DNA of 64,000 bases from Ruminococcus sp. (lineage in GTDB: Bacteria > Bacillota > Clostridia > Lachnospirales > Lachnospiraceae): assembly GCA_013911065.1 (NCBI GenBank), contig JACERV010000003.1:116935-180934 (forward strand). The letters run 5' to 3'. The position numbers and the translations under genes were made by a program. Under the pieces are notes generated by a model that saw only the letters and a program-made list of their open reading frames with translations, was not told where the DNA came from and searched no databases. This document shows, one piece after another, positions 26,748 through 35,990 of this stretch (positions are counted from its first letter, which is position 1; the number at the start of each line of letters is the position of its first letter).

Positions 26748-29700
26748 ATGAGTGACGTAAAACGTGTGTATGTGGAGAAGAAGCCTGAGTTTGCCGTTGC
26801 GGCAAAGGAATTGAGACATGAAATTAAGCATTATCTGGGAATTGGGACGGTGACGGGAATTCGTGTCCTGATTCGTTACGATGTGGAAAATATTTCTGAC
26901 ACAACATTTGAAAAAGCATGCAGCGGTGTCTTTGCAGAACCTCCCGTTGATATGTTGTATCATGAGCATTTCCCGGTGGAAGAAGGGAGACGTTGCTTTT
27001 CTGTGGAATACCTTCCGGGACAGTTCGACCAGAGGGCGGACTCTGCCGAGCAGTGTGTGCAGTTTATAAAAGAAGAGGAAAAACCGGTCATCCGGACCGC
27101 TGTGACATATGTCATTGAAGGGACCGTGACAGAAGAGGAGTTCGAAGCGATAAAGAATCACTGTATTAATCCTGTGGACTCTAGAGAAACGGGTATGGAA
27201 AAACCGGAGACACTGGTAACTGTTTCTCCGGAGCCGGAAGATGTTAAGGTGCTGAATGGTTTTCAGGATATGGATAGCCCGGAATTGAAAAGCCTGTATG
27301 ATTCTCTTGGACTGGCAATGACATTTAAAGATTTTCTTCATATACAGAACTATTACAGAAATGAAGAGGACAGGGACCCTACGATGACGGAAATCCGGGT
27401 GCTTGATACCTATTGGTCGGACCACTGCCGCCATACCACATTCTCTACAGAGCTGAAAGATATCACTTTTGGAGAAGGCGATTACAAGGAGCCTATCGTT
27501 CGCACCTACCATCAATACTTGAAGGACCACAGTGAGATCTTTGCAGGCAGAGAGGATAAATTTATTTGTCTGATGGATTTGGCACTGATGGCAATGCGTA
27601 AGTTAAAGAAGGAAGGAAAGCTTCAGGACCAGGAGGAATCTGAGGAAATCAATGCATGCAGCATTGTAGTCCCGGTAAAAGTAGATGGAAAAGAAGAGGA
27701 ATGGCTGATTAATTTTAAAAATGAAACTCATAACCATCCTACGGAAATAGAGCCTTTCGGAGGAGCTGCCACTTGTCTTGGCGGCGCAATCCGTGATCCT
27801 CTTTCCGGCCGGACCTATGTGTACCAGGCTATGCGGGTAACCGGGGCAGCAAACCCCACGGTTCCTGTTCAGGATACGGTAAAGGGTAAGCTCCCGCAGA
27901 AAAAGCTGGTGCGCGGTGCAGCCCGGGGCTACAGCTCTTACGGAAATCAGATTGGCCTTGCTACAGGGGCTGTGAAGGAGATTTATCATCCTGATTACGT
28001 GGCAAAACGTATGGAAATCGGAGCGGTGCTGGGTGCGGCACCGAGACGTGCAGTAGTTAGGGAGACGTCTGATCCGGGGGATATCATCATTTTACTGGGC
28101 GGACGTACCGGACGTGATGGCTGCGGCGGGGCAACCGGATCTTCCAAAGTTCATACGGAGGAATCCATTGAGACCTGCGGTGCGGAAGTCCAGAAGGGAA
28201 ATCCGCCTACAGAGCGCAAGATTCAGCGTTTGTTCCGAAGAGAAGAAGTAAGCAAATTAATCAAAAAATGTAATGACTTTGGTGCAGGAGGAGTTTCTGT
28301 TGCGATTGGGGAGCTGGCAGACGGGCTTTGTGTAGATTTGGACAAAGTGTCGAAGAAGTATGCCGGACTGGACGGAACAGAGATTGCAATTTCCGAATCT
28401 CAGGAGAGAATGGCAGTTGTTGTAGACCCGAAAGATGCAGCCCGGTTCCTGGCTTTTGCAAAGGAAGAAAATTTAGAAGCCGTAGAGGTGGCTGTGGTTA
28501 CAGAATCTCCAAGACTGGTGCTGATATGGAGAGGAAAAGAAATTGTAAATGTTTCTCGTGCATTTCTGGATACCAACGGCGCTCATCAGGAGACATCTGT
28601 AGAAGTCGAGATTCCGGGCAAGGAAGGAAATCTCTTCGTAAAAGAAGAGCTGGAAGATGTAAAAGAAAAATGGCTAAGAGTGCTGAGAGATTTGAATGTA
28701 TGCTCCCAAAAGGGCCTTGTGGAAATGTTTGACGGGTCCATTGGGGCAGGCTCTGTGTTTATGCCTCATGGTGGAAAATACCAGATGACAGAGACACAGG
28801 CGATGGTAGCTAAGGTGCCCGTTTTAACTGGAAAGACAGATAGTGTTTCTATGATGAGCTTTGGGTTTGATCCTTACCTCTCCAGTTGGAGTCCTTATCA
28901 TGGAGCTATTTATGCGGTGGTAGAATCCGTAGCAAAGATTGTGGCATCCGGCGGCGACTACAAGAAAATACGTTTTACGTTCCAGGAATATTTCCGCAGG
29001 ATGACAGAGGAGCCAAAGAGATGGAGCCAGCCTTTTGCAGCTCTGCTTGGCGCCTATGATGCACAGCTTGGATTTGGCTTGCCTTCTATCGGCGGAAAAG
29101 ACAGTATGTCCGGAACGTTCCAGGATATAGATGTGCCTCCTACACTGGTCTCTTTTGCAGTAGCTATGGCGACGGACAAGGAAATTATTACTCCGGAATT
29201 AAAACAGGCCGGAAATAAACTTGTATGGATGAGGATTGAGAAAGACAATTATGATCTTCCGGTATACAGCAAGTTAATGGAACAGTACAGCAAATTTGCA
29301 GATGATATCCATAGCGGGAGAATCATATCAGCTTATGCACCGGACCGTCATGGCGTGATTTCGGCTGTCAGCAAAATGGCGTTTGGCAATGGATTTGGCC
29401 TGAAAATAGAACATAATATGGATGCAGGAGACTTATTTGCTCCCGCATTTGGGGATCTTATTGCTGAAGTTCCCGGGGACCAGGTTGGAAAACTCGGTAT
29501 TACCTATACTGTAATCGGTGAGGTGACGAATGATCAGACATTCCGTTATGGAAACATTGCAATCAGCTTGGAAGAGGCTATGAGTGCATGGACAGAAACT
29601 CTGGAAAAAGTTTTTGCTACAAAATCTTCAGCAGACAGTGATAAGGTGCTGGAAGAAAAGCTTTATGATACAAAGGACGTTCATATCTGCAGTCATAAGA

Positions 29701-30503
29701 TAGGACAGCCGTCTGTATTTATACCGGTATTTCCTGGGACAAATTGTGAATACGACAGCAGGAAGGCGTTTGAGCGCGCAGGGGCAGCAGTAACTACAAA
29801 AGTTTTCAGAAATATGGATGCATCGGGTATCCGTAATTCAGTGGAAGAGTTTGAGAAAGAAATCTCTCAGGCACAGATTATTATGTTCCCCGGCGGCTTT
29901 AGTGCAGGTGATGAGCCTGATGGTTCTGCCAAATTCTTCGCCACAGCGTTTCAAAATGCAAAGATAAAAGAAGCAGTGGAAAAACTGCTTCAGGAAAGAG
30001 ATGGGCTTGTTTTAGGGATTTGCAATGGATTCCAGGCCCTCATCAAGCTGGGACTTGTTCCTCATGGCAGGATTATAGGACAGACAGAAGATTCACCTAC
30101 ATTAACTTATAATACAATCGGGCGCCATATTTCTAAAATGGTTTATACAAAGGTTGTTACGAATAAATCTCCATGGCTCCAGGAAGCACAGCTTGGAGGA
30201 GTATATACGAATCCTGCATCCCACGGAGAAGGAAGGTTTGTTGCCAGTGAGGAATGGCTGGATAAGCTGTTCGCAAATGGGCAGGTTGCAACTCAGTATT
30301 GTGACCCGGATGGTGTTATCAGTATGAAAGAAGAGTGGAATGTAAATGGTTCTTATAGGGCGATTGAAGGTATCACCAGCCCTGATGGCCGTGTACTTGG
30401 AAAAATGGCTCATTCTGAGAGACGGGATGATTCGGTAGCAATCAATATCTATGGAGAACAGGATTTGAAAATATTTGAATCCGGAGTGAAATACTTTAAG
30501 TAG
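26748..30503 (+). CDS. purL: Phosphoribosylformylglycinamidine synthase, single-chain
   Basis: PurL converts FGAR, glutamine and ATP into FGAM in purine synthesis. The start is the ATG at 26748, with AAAGGAG 7 bases upstream; an in-frame ATG at 26730 precedes that site. The product is 1,251 residues, the long single-chain form. It has an N-terminal PurS-like region, two PurM-like synthase halves (SDHCRHTTF near 225, NETHNHPTEIEPFGG near 326) and a C-terminal class I glutaminase (FPGGFSAGDE near 1049, Cys in GICNGFQAL near 1090). Other pur genes are not adjacent. An inverted repeat follows the stop codon. Confidence 0.96.
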   Translation: MSDVKRVYVEKKPEFAVAAKELRHEIKHYLGIGTVTGIRVLIRYDVENISDTTFEKACSGVFAEPPVDMLYHEHFPVEEGRRCFSVEYLPGQFDQRADSAEQCVQFIKEEEKPVIRTAVTYVIEGTVTEEEFEAIKNHCINPVDSRETGMEKPETLVTVSPEPEDVKVLNGFQDMDSPELKSLYDSLGLAMTFKDFLHIQNYYRNEEDRDPTMTEIRVLDTYWSDHCRHTTFSTELKDITFGEGDYKEPIVRTYHQYLKDHSEIFAGREDKFICLMDLALMAMRKLKKEGKLQDQEESEEINACSIVVPVKVDGKEEEWLINFKNETHNHPTEIEPFGGAATCLGGAIRDPLSGRTYVYQAMRVTGAANPTVPVQDTVKGKLPQKKLVRGAARGYSSYGNQIGLATGAVKEIYHPDYVAKRMEIGAVLGAAPRRAVVRETSDPGDIIILLGGRTGRDGCGGATGSSKVHTEESIETCGAEVQKGNPPTERKIQRLFRREEVSKLIKKCNDFGAGGVSVAIGELADGLCVDLDKVSKKYAGLDGTEIAISESQERMAVVVDPKDAARFLAFAKEENLEAVEVAVVTESPRLVLIWRGKEIVNVSRAFLDTNGAHQETSVEVEIPGKEGNLFVKEELEDVKEKWLRVLRDLNVCSQKGLVEMFDGSIGAGSVFMPHGGKYQMTETQAMVAKVPVLTGKTDSVSMMSFGFDPYLSSWSPYHGAIYAVVESVAKIVASGGDYKKIRFTFQEYFRRMTEEPKRWSQPFAALLGAYDAQLGFGLPSIGGKDSMSGTFQDIDVPPTLVSFAVAMATDKEIITPELKQAGNKLVWMRIEKDNYDLPVYSKLMEQYSKFADDIHSGRIISAYAPDRHGVISAVSKMAFGNGFGLKIEHNMDAGDLFAPAFGDLIAEVPGDQVGKLGITYTVIGEVTNDQTFRYGNIAISLEEAMSAWTETLEKVFATKSSADSDKVLEEKLYDTKDVHICSHKIGQPSVFIPVFPGTNCEYDSRKAFERAGAAVTTKVFRNMDASGIRNSVEEFEKEISQAQIIMFPGGFSAGDEPDGSAKFFATAFQNAKIKEAVEKLLQERDGLVLGICNGFQALIKLGLVPHGRIIGQTEDSPTLTYNTIGRHISKMVYTKVVTNKSPWLQEAQLGGVYTNPASHGEGRFVASEEWLDKLFANGQVATQYCDPDGVISMKEEWNVNGSYRAIEGITSPDGRVLGKMAHSERRDDSVAINIYGEQDLKIFESGVKYFK

Positions 30504-30508
30504 AATTT

Positions 30509-30575
30509 AGGTAAAATTTCGGCAAAAGAACGGTTTCCAATGATATAGAAGGAAAGACTTTTGCCGGAAAAACCT
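30509..30575. other. Hairpin after purL
   Basis: CGGCAAAAG (30520-30528) pairs with CTTTTGCCG (30558-30566), and AGGT/ACCT flank it. No U-run follows, so termination is uncertain. It lies between purL and the tRNA promoter. Confidence 0.5.
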
Positions 30576-30612
30576 GAAAAGTTAAAAAAGTTGAAAAAAC
30601 AGGAAAAAAGTG

Positions 30613-30642
30613 TTGACATTTGATGAAAGTTGATAGTATAAT
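30613..30642 (+). promoter_or_regulatory. Strong promoter of the tRNA pair
   Basis: Consensus TTGACA (30613-30618) and consensus TATAAT (30637-30642) are separated by 18 bases, about 45 bases before the first tRNA. Confidence 0.85.
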
Positions 30643-30688
30643 AGCAAAGCAGGTTGCGGGTGAGACAAACCAAAGCCGGTAAAGATAT

Positions 30689-30761
30689 GGGGTCTTAGCT
30701 CAGCTGGGAGAGCATCTGCCTTACAAGCAGAGGGTCATAGGTTCGAGCCCTATAGGCCCCA
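30689..30761 (+). tRNA. tRNA-Val (anticodon UAC)
   Basis: A full cloverleaf can be drawn: acceptor GGGGTCT/AGGCCCC, D-arm GCTC/GAGC, anticodon stem TCTGC/GCAGA with loop CTTACAA, T-arm ATAGG TTCGAGC CCTAT and discriminator A. CCA is not encoded. Confidence 0.95.
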
Positions 30762-30783
30762 TACACTTTCAAATATTGCATAT

Positions 30784-30857
30784 GGCGGAATAGCTCAGTT
30801 GGCTAGAGCACACGGTTCATACCCGTGGTGTCGCTGGTTCAAATCCAGTTTCCGCTA
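30784..30857 (+). tRNA. tRNA with CAU anticodon, probably elongator tRNA-Met
   Basis: The cloverleaf has acceptor GGCGGAA/TTCCGCT, D-arm GCTC/GAGC, anticodon stem CACGG/CCGTG with loop TTCATAC, and T-arm GCTGG TTCAAAT CCAGT. The paired first base argues against the initiator. A lysidine-modified tRNA-Ile with the same anticodon cannot be excluded. It is co-transcribed with tRNA-Val. Confidence 0.9.
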
Positions 30858-30865
30858 CTTGATTT

Positions 30866-30890
30866 AAAGTCCGTTTTTACGGGCTTTTTT
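30866..30890 (+). terminator. Terminator of the tRNA pair
   Basis: AAAGTCCG/CGGGCTTT forms the stem around a short loop and runs into TTTTTT. Confidence 0.8.
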
Positions 30891-30927
30891 CGTGTTCGCT
30901 TGATCATTTATCATAGAGTGTTGGGAG

Positions 30928-30970
30928 CACTTCGTTATTAGTACTTTTACTAATTTCGAAGTGTTTTTTT
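30928..30970 (+). terminator. Second, stronger terminator after the tRNAs
   Basis: CACTTCG (30928-30934) pairs with CGAAGTG (30957-30963), with inner ATTAGTA/TACTAAT, and is followed by seven T. It lies only 38 bases after the first terminator. No gene or promoter is visible between the two, so it probably is a back-up stop or the 3' end of a lost gene. Confidence 0.8.
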
Positions 30971-31160
30971 GCATGAGAAATTCCTTGTGTGCAGGGTGTT
31001 TTTCCAATACAGTTAAAAATAAAAAACATTAATATTTTACAATGAAATAATTTATTTTATTCTTGATTCATGAAATGTTATACTTTAACCAATTAAAGAA
31101 GAAAAAACTACGAGCCAGTAACTGTTATAATAACGAAATAGGAAAGAGAAGGTGGACATC

Positions 31161-31916
31161 ATGTACAGTATTGATTTGAACAGTGATATGGGAGAAAGCT
31201 TTGGGGATTACAAGCTCGGGGGTGATGAGGAAATCATTAAGTATGTAACGACTGCCAATGTAGCCTGTGGATGGCATGCAGGGGATCCCATGGTAATGGA
31301 CAAAGTCGTTCGTATGGCAAAGGAAAGAAATGTCATGGTTGGTGCACACCCGGGGTATCCGGATCTTATGGGATTTGGACGCAGAAAGATGGTACTTTCT
31401 CATGATGAAGTGAAGAATTATGTCAGATATCAGATTGGAGCTTTGGCTGCATTTACGCAAAGCTACGGCATGAAGCTGCAGCATGTAGCGCCTCACGGTG
31501 CGATGGGAAATGCCTGCCAGTATGATGAGGATATTTCCACAGCAATTTGTGAAGCAATTTGTGAGTATGATAAAGATTTGATCGTATATTACTGTGCTGG
31601 TGCGGTTCTTGGTAAAATTGCGGAAAGCAAAGGATTACGAATCGCTTCCGAAATTTTTGCGGACAGGGCATACATGGATGATCTTTCACTGGTTCCGAGG
31701 AAGATGGAAGGTTCCATGATTACAGACGAAGAAATTGCAATCCAGAGATGTGTGAAAATGATTAAAGAAGGAAAAGTCACATCTATCAATGGAAAAGAGC
31801 TGGATATCAAAGGGGATACACTTTGTGTACACGGTGATGGTCCAAAAGCGTTGGCTTTTGTTCATAGAATCCGTGAGAAATTTACAGAAGAGGGAATCGA
31901 AATCAAACATTTATAA
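31161..31916 (+). CDS. pxpA: 5-oxoprolinase subunit A (LamB/YcsF family)
   Basis: PxpA works with PxpB and PxpC to open 5-oxoproline (pyroglutamate) to glutamate at the cost of ATP. The start is the ATG at 31161, with GAGAAGG 8 bases upstream. The product is 251 residues, the family length. Typical motifs are IDLNSDMGESFGDY (about 4-17), ANVACGWHAGDP (about 33-44), GAHPGYPDLMGFGRR (about 60-74) and VCVHGDGP-like LCVHGDGP (about 221). It is separated from pxpBC by six genes, unlike the common contiguous order. A structured terminator follows, so its expression can differ from that of the transporter. Confidence 0.93.
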   Translation: MYSIDLNSDMGESFGDYKLGGDEEIIKYVTTANVACGWHAGDPMVMDKVVRMAKERNVMVGAHPGYPDLMGFGRRKMVLSHDEVKNYVRYQIGALAAFTQSYGMKLQHVAPHGAMGNACQYDEDISTAICEAICEYDKDLIVYYCAGAVLGKIAESKGLRIASEIFADRAYMDDLSLVPRKMEGSMITDEEIAIQRCVKMIKEGKVTSINGKELDIKGDTLCVHGDGPKALAFVHRIREKFTEEGIEIKHL

Positions 31917-31994
31917 ATTGAGAAAGAGAAGATAGACAGAAAGCCTGAAAAGGATAAAAAATGGAATAATGTACATTCCATAGTATAGGAAATG

Positions 31995-32056
31995 CCAGAT
32001 AAATCAATGAGGATTTAGCGTAAGGGATAATTGCGTCGATTTGTCTGGTGTTTTTT
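31995..32056 (+). terminator. Long-stem terminator between pxpA and the symporter gene
   Basis: CCAGATAAATC (31995-32005) pairs with GATTTGTCTGG (32038-32048) with one G-T pair, followed by TGTTTTTT. The 32-base apical region could fold further. Its place in the pxpA-symporter gap makes attenuation possible. Confidence 0.7.
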
Positions 32057-32128
32057 ATGTATTAGGAAGCTCCCGCCCGAGGGTGATGAGTGATAGATTA
32101 AAAAAAAATGTAAAGGAAGGGTGGAAAA

Positions 32129-33475
32129 ATGAGTAAAGAGAGAAAAAAGAACTCGGTAGTAAAAAACATGATGATTGCTTTGGTAAGCGGTCTGATTGTC
32201 GGCATTGCATTTATGATGCTGAGACAACAGCTGATCAGTTCCGGTCAGGAAAATGTGTGGGGGATAATTAATAAATTGTTCTTCCAGGACATTCTGGTGG
32301 CAGATGGTGTCAGTGCCCTGGGTCTGTTCTATATTGTTGGACAGATATTCATGAGGGGGCTCCAGATGGCGATTGTACCACTTGTGCTGGTATCTTTGAG
32401 CCTTGCTATGTGCAGTATCTCCAGTTCATCAAAGCTGGGAAGAATTGCGGGACGTACCCTGCTCGGGTTTTTCCTGTTTTATGTAGTGGGTGCATTCTTT
32501 GGCGGCGCAGTAGCATTTGGAATGAAAACAGCTGGATTATTTAATGTAACACTTCCCAGTGAAGCAGTTACAGAAGCAGCTACACTTGAAGCTTTCAATC
32601 CTCTGGGAACAATTGTCACAGCGGTGCCTTCCAATATTGCGACTGCGTTCAGCAGCAATAACAGCATCCTTGCAGTTGTAGTTGTGGCAATCGTAATGGG
32701 GTTGTGCATGAATGCGCTGGGCGAAAAGGCTGATCCCCTGAAAAAGGTGCTGGAGAGCGGAAATGAAGTAATTAATCTCTATCTGACTTTCTTAATTAAT
32801 AAGGTTGGTCCGATTGCAATCTTTTGTCTGGTTTCCCGTACATTTGCCATTTACGGAGTTGAGTATCTGGCACCGGCGGCAGCCTATATTGTAGGTGCGA
32901 TGCTTACATTATTTATCCTTGTTGTAACACTCTATCCAATTGGTATCTGGATTACGACGAGATTAAATCCATTTAAGTTTATTAAGAAGATTGCCAAGGT
33001 TGGAGTGTTTGGATTTTCCATGAACTCCTCTGCTGCAACCCTTCCGCTGAATACAAGAACCTGTATCAATGAACTGGGCTGTAGTGAAGAGATTTCCAGT
33101 TTTGTACTTCCAACAGGAATGACAATTAATATGAACGGCACAACAGTTATGCATATGTTTGCAGCTACCTTTATAGCAACAAGTGCGGGAATTGATGTAA
33201 CACCTGCGAATCTGGCGGTTATAGCATTCTTATCTATTGCTGCGGCAATGGGATGCCCGGCAATTCCGATTGCAGGAACAACACTGATCGTAACTCTCCT
33301 TTCCGGCATGGGATGGACATCAGATGCATGTATGATTGCTTATGCACTGGTTGTAGCAATTAACCGTCCGGTAGAGATGGCGCTTCTGCCGTTGAATGTA
33401 ATTGGCGATGCAACGGTTAATGTCATTGTAAACCAAAAAGAGAAAGAATTAGATCTGGATGTTTATAATAGTTAA
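32129..33475 (+). CDS. Dicarboxylate/amino acid:cation symporter (DAACS family)
   Basis: The product is 448 residues, a polytopic inner-membrane carrier of the GltP/DctA/SstT fold. About eight helices and two re-entrant loops can be drawn. The signature elements are SSAATLPLN (the serine-rich HP1 loop, about 294-302) and GMTINMNGT (TM7 with the cation/substrate NMNGT motif, about 332-340). AAGGAAGGG precedes the ATG. Standing between pxpA and an aminotransferase, it probably imports glutamate, aspartate, a dicarboxylate or pyroglutamate with Na+ or H+. Confidence 0.92.
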   Translation: MSKERKKNSVVKNMMIALVSGLIVGIAFMMLRQQLISSGQENVWGIINKLFFQDILVADGVSALGLFYIVGQIFMRGLQMAIVPLVLVSLSLAMCSISSSSKLGRIAGRTLLGFFLFYVVGAFFGGAVAFGMKTAGLFNVTLPSEAVTEAATLEAFNPLGTIVTAVPSNIATAFSSNNSILAVVVVAIVMGLCMNALGEKADPLKKVLESGNEVINLYLTFLINKVGPIAIFCLVSRTFAIYGVEYLAPAAAYIVGAMLTLFILVVTLYPIGIWITTRLNPFKFIKKIAKVGVFGFSMNSSAATLPLNTRTCINELGCSEEISSFVLPTGMTINMNGTTVMHMFAATFIATSAGIDVTPANLAVIAFLSIAAAMGCPAIPIAGTTLIVTLLSGMGWTSDACMIAYALVVAINRPVEMALLPLNVIGDATVNVIVNQKEKELDLDVYNS

Positions 33476-33580
33476 ATATAGAAAACATTAATATTATACA
33501 TACAAATTATGAAATTGATTTTCTATTATTCCAATGATATCATTTTTTAGAATAATATTAATAGTTTTGGAGGATTTCAT

Positions 33581-34759
33581 ATGGAATACAAAGTAGCGAA
33601 AAGAATGGAAAGCCTTCCTTTTTCAGGCATTCGTGCGGTAATGGAGAAGGCAACGAAGATGCAGCAGGCAGGAGAGAAGGTCATTCATCTGGAAATCGGC
33701 CGGCCGGATTTTGATACACCGGAGAAAATCAAAGAAGCTGCATATGATAGCCTGAAAGCGGGACATGTATTTTATACATCAAATTATGGAACACCGGCAC
33801 TCAGAAAAGAAATCGCAGAATGGGAAACGAAGAATCACGATGTAGAATATGAAGCTGGGGAAGTTCTTGTAACAGTGGGGGTAGGAGAAGCAACCTATGC
33901 ATCCATGGCGGCATTCCTTCAGGATGGGGATGAGGTTCTGGTTCCTAATCCGGTATGGCTGAATTATATTCATGTTCCATCTTCTCTGGGAGCAACGCCT
34001 GTGACGTACAGCCTGCGGGAAGAGAACAATTATCAGATTGATTTTATTGAGTTGGAGTCCAAGTTGACAGACAAGACCAAGATGATCGTAGTTGTCAATC
34101 CAAGCAATCCTACAGGTGGTGTATTTTCAAGAGAGACGCTGGAGAAATTAAGTGAGATTGCCGTGAAACATAACCTGCTTGTGGTTGCAGATGAAATTTA
34201 CAGTCAGCTGGTGTATGACGGGACAAAGCATATAAGCATTGCGTCCCTTCCCGGGATGAAAGAACGAACAATCACATTGGGCGGTTTCTCAAAAGCCTAT
34301 TCCATGACGGGATGGCGTCTCGGGTATATGTGCGCACCAAAGGAGATTATCCAGGCTTGCGTAAGAATGCATCAGTACACCATTACCTGCGCTTCTTCCT
34401 TTGTACAGGAGGCAGCAGTCACAGCACTGCGTGACTGTGCAGAGGACGTGGAGGCTATGAGGCAGGAATACCAGAAACGAAAAGATTATATGGTGAAGGC
34501 TCTTAATGAGATTGATGGCATTAGCTGTAATAATCCAGAGGGTGCATTTTATATCTTTGTGAACATCAAGAGCCTGGGAATGTCCTCTATGGAAGTGGCA
34601 GAGTATCTTTTAGAACATGCAAAGATAGCGCTCGTTCCGGGATCTGCATTTGGATCAGAGGGTGAGGGGTATCTCAGGATATCCTATGCCTGCAGTTATG
34701 AGGAACTTCAGGAGGCTTGTGCACGAATCAAGGAAGCGGTAGCAGAGCTGAGAAAATAG
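33581..34759 (+). CDS. PLP-dependent class I/II aminotransferase
   Basis: The product is 392 residues of the aspartate aminotransferase fold. It shows YTSNYGTPALRKEIA (about 65-79), NPSNPTGG (about 173-180), the ADEIY motif (about 203-207) and the Schiff-base lysine in GGFSKAYSMTGWRLGY (Lys238). GGAGG lies 9 bases before the ATG. The exact amino donor is uncertain (aspartate, alanine or aromatic). In this island it most simply couples an amino acid with 2-oxoglutarate/glutamate. Confidence 0.92.
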   Translation: MEYKVAKRMESLPFSGIRAVMEKATKMQQAGEKVIHLEIGRPDFDTPEKIKEAAYDSLKAGHVFYTSNYGTPALRKEIAEWETKNHDVEYEAGEVLVTVGVGEATYASMAAFLQDGDEVLVPNPVWLNYIHVPSSLGATPVTYSLREENNYQIDFIELESKLTDKTKMIVVVNPSNPTGGVFSRETLEKLSEIAVKHNLLVVADEIYSQLVYDGTKHISIASLPGMKERTITLGGFSKAYSMTGWRLGYMCAPKEIIQACVRMHQYTITCASSFVQEAAVTALRDCAEDVEAMRQEYQKRKDYMVKALNEIDGISCNNPEGAFYIFVNIKSLGMSSMEVAEYLLEHAKIALVPGSAFGSEGEGYLRISYACSYEELQEACARIKEAVAELRK

Positions 34760-34778
34760 TATATCTGAGGAATAATAG

Positions 34779-34846
34779 CATACCTTCTTGAACGTTAGTA
34801 GTTCAAAAAGTATACCTTATTGAACAGTAGTAGTTTGATAAGTATA
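34779..34846. repeat. Two abutting copies of a dispersed hairpin repeat
   Basis: Copy 1 (34779-34814) contains TTCTTGAAC, 7 bases, GTTCAAAAAGTATACCTT. Copy 2 (34811-34846) is TATACCTTATTGAAC, 7 bases, then a degenerate complement ending AAGTATA. A third, inverted copy lies at about 46864-46906. Each copy can fold on itself. They fill most of the gap between the aminotransferase gene and the LysR gene. Confidence 0.7.
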
Positions 34847-34936
34847 AGGAAATGATAGCTGTTGGAAAACGATAAGGCCGGTGAATGAAAGTGTTCGAGT
34901 ATATAGGACATTCATTCACCGGCCATTTGTCTGAAG

Positions 34937-35863
34937 CTACTGTTTTGTTGGGCCCAGTACCTGACCTATGGGGAGGGCGGGCGCAGGGTTTTTTAAAAAC
35001 TGTTCCAGCGTATCTTCAAAAAACTCGACAGCCCATTTGCTGGTGGTTTTAGGATAGCGGTGTGTAATTTTATAACAGACCCTGTTTGGTGGTGAATTCT
35101 TCAATTGGCTAATATAGAGGGGGCGGTAATGCGCCAGCTCCCGAATCACAGAAACTGGTGCAATCATCCAGTTTCCCGGGTTCTTCCATAAACGATCCAG
35201 CAGTGTGATCGTATCGGCTGCAATATGAGGCCGGGAGACGGCGGACAGCCATCGGTCATGCCAGATTTGAAAGTTATCATCCCAGCTGAGAAAAAGCTCC
35301 AGGGAGGAATTCAGCTCATCTGTATGTACTTTGGGAGACCGGATGGCAGGTGGGTCGGACTGTACGAGATAAAGCGTTTCTTCAAAAATCTTTTCAGAGA
35401 TGATATTCTTGTAATGCAATTTATGGTATACAAATCCGATATCTATGCTGTGATCCCCCAGCAGACCGTACAGTTCTGAGGAATGGTGTGATTGAATACT
35501 GAGGTCGATGTGGGAGTGCTCGTGAGAGATTTTATTGTAAAGAGGGGCGAATACGGCTATATTCAGGCTGTCGGGACAGCCGATGGTCAAGAGAAGGGTC
35601 TCCTGGTTGCGCTGGAGTTCCATGGTCTCTTTCCACAGAGACATCCAGCGTTCTGCAAGCACGATGAAATCCATACCCTTTGGGGTAAGTTCCACCTGTT
35701 TATGCCCCTTGCTTCGTATCACAAGCGGAAATCCTAATTCATTTTCAAGTGAACGCAGCCTGTGACTGACGGTCGGCTGGGATAAATACAGCAGCTCTGC
35801 CGTTCGGGTAATGCTTTTCGTATTTACAATGGTTAAAAAGGTTTCAATTTCTGACAGGTTCAT
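34937..35863 (-). CDS. LysR-family regulator, divergent from the RraA-like gene
   Basis: The product is 308 residues from the ATG at 35863, with GGAGGAG upstream; the open frame extends further but without a ribosome site. The HTH is TRTAELLYLSQPTVSHRLRS (about 19-38). The effector domain runs from about 90. It is divergent from the RraA-gdh-pxpBC-hydroxyacid dehydrogenase gene string with a 127-base AT-rich intergenic region, so it is the likely regulator of that operon. Confidence 0.9.
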   Translation of the reverse strand: MNLSEIETFLTIVNTKSITRTAELLYLSQPTVSHRLRSLENELGFPLVIRSKGHKQVELTPKGMDFIVLAERWMSLWKETMELQRNQETLLLTIGCPDSLNIAVFAPLYNKISHEHSHIDLSIQSHHSSELYGLLGDHSIDIGFVYHKLHYKNIISEKIFEETLYLVQSDPPAIRSPKVHTDELNSSLELFLSWDDNFQIWHDRWLSAVSRPHIAADTITLLDRLWKNPGNWMIAPVSVIRELAHYRPLYISQLKNSPPNRVCYKITHRYPKTTSKWAVEFFEDTLEQFLKNPAPALPIGQVLGPTKQ

Positions 35864-35990
35864 ATTTTGCTCCTCCAAATTTGATTTCCATATATAGAAT
35901 CTATTTATATTATACAGAGAAATTATTCGTTTTTCAATTATTAACTTGTATGATAACATAAAGACAGATTAAAAGAAAAGAGGTTTTTAT

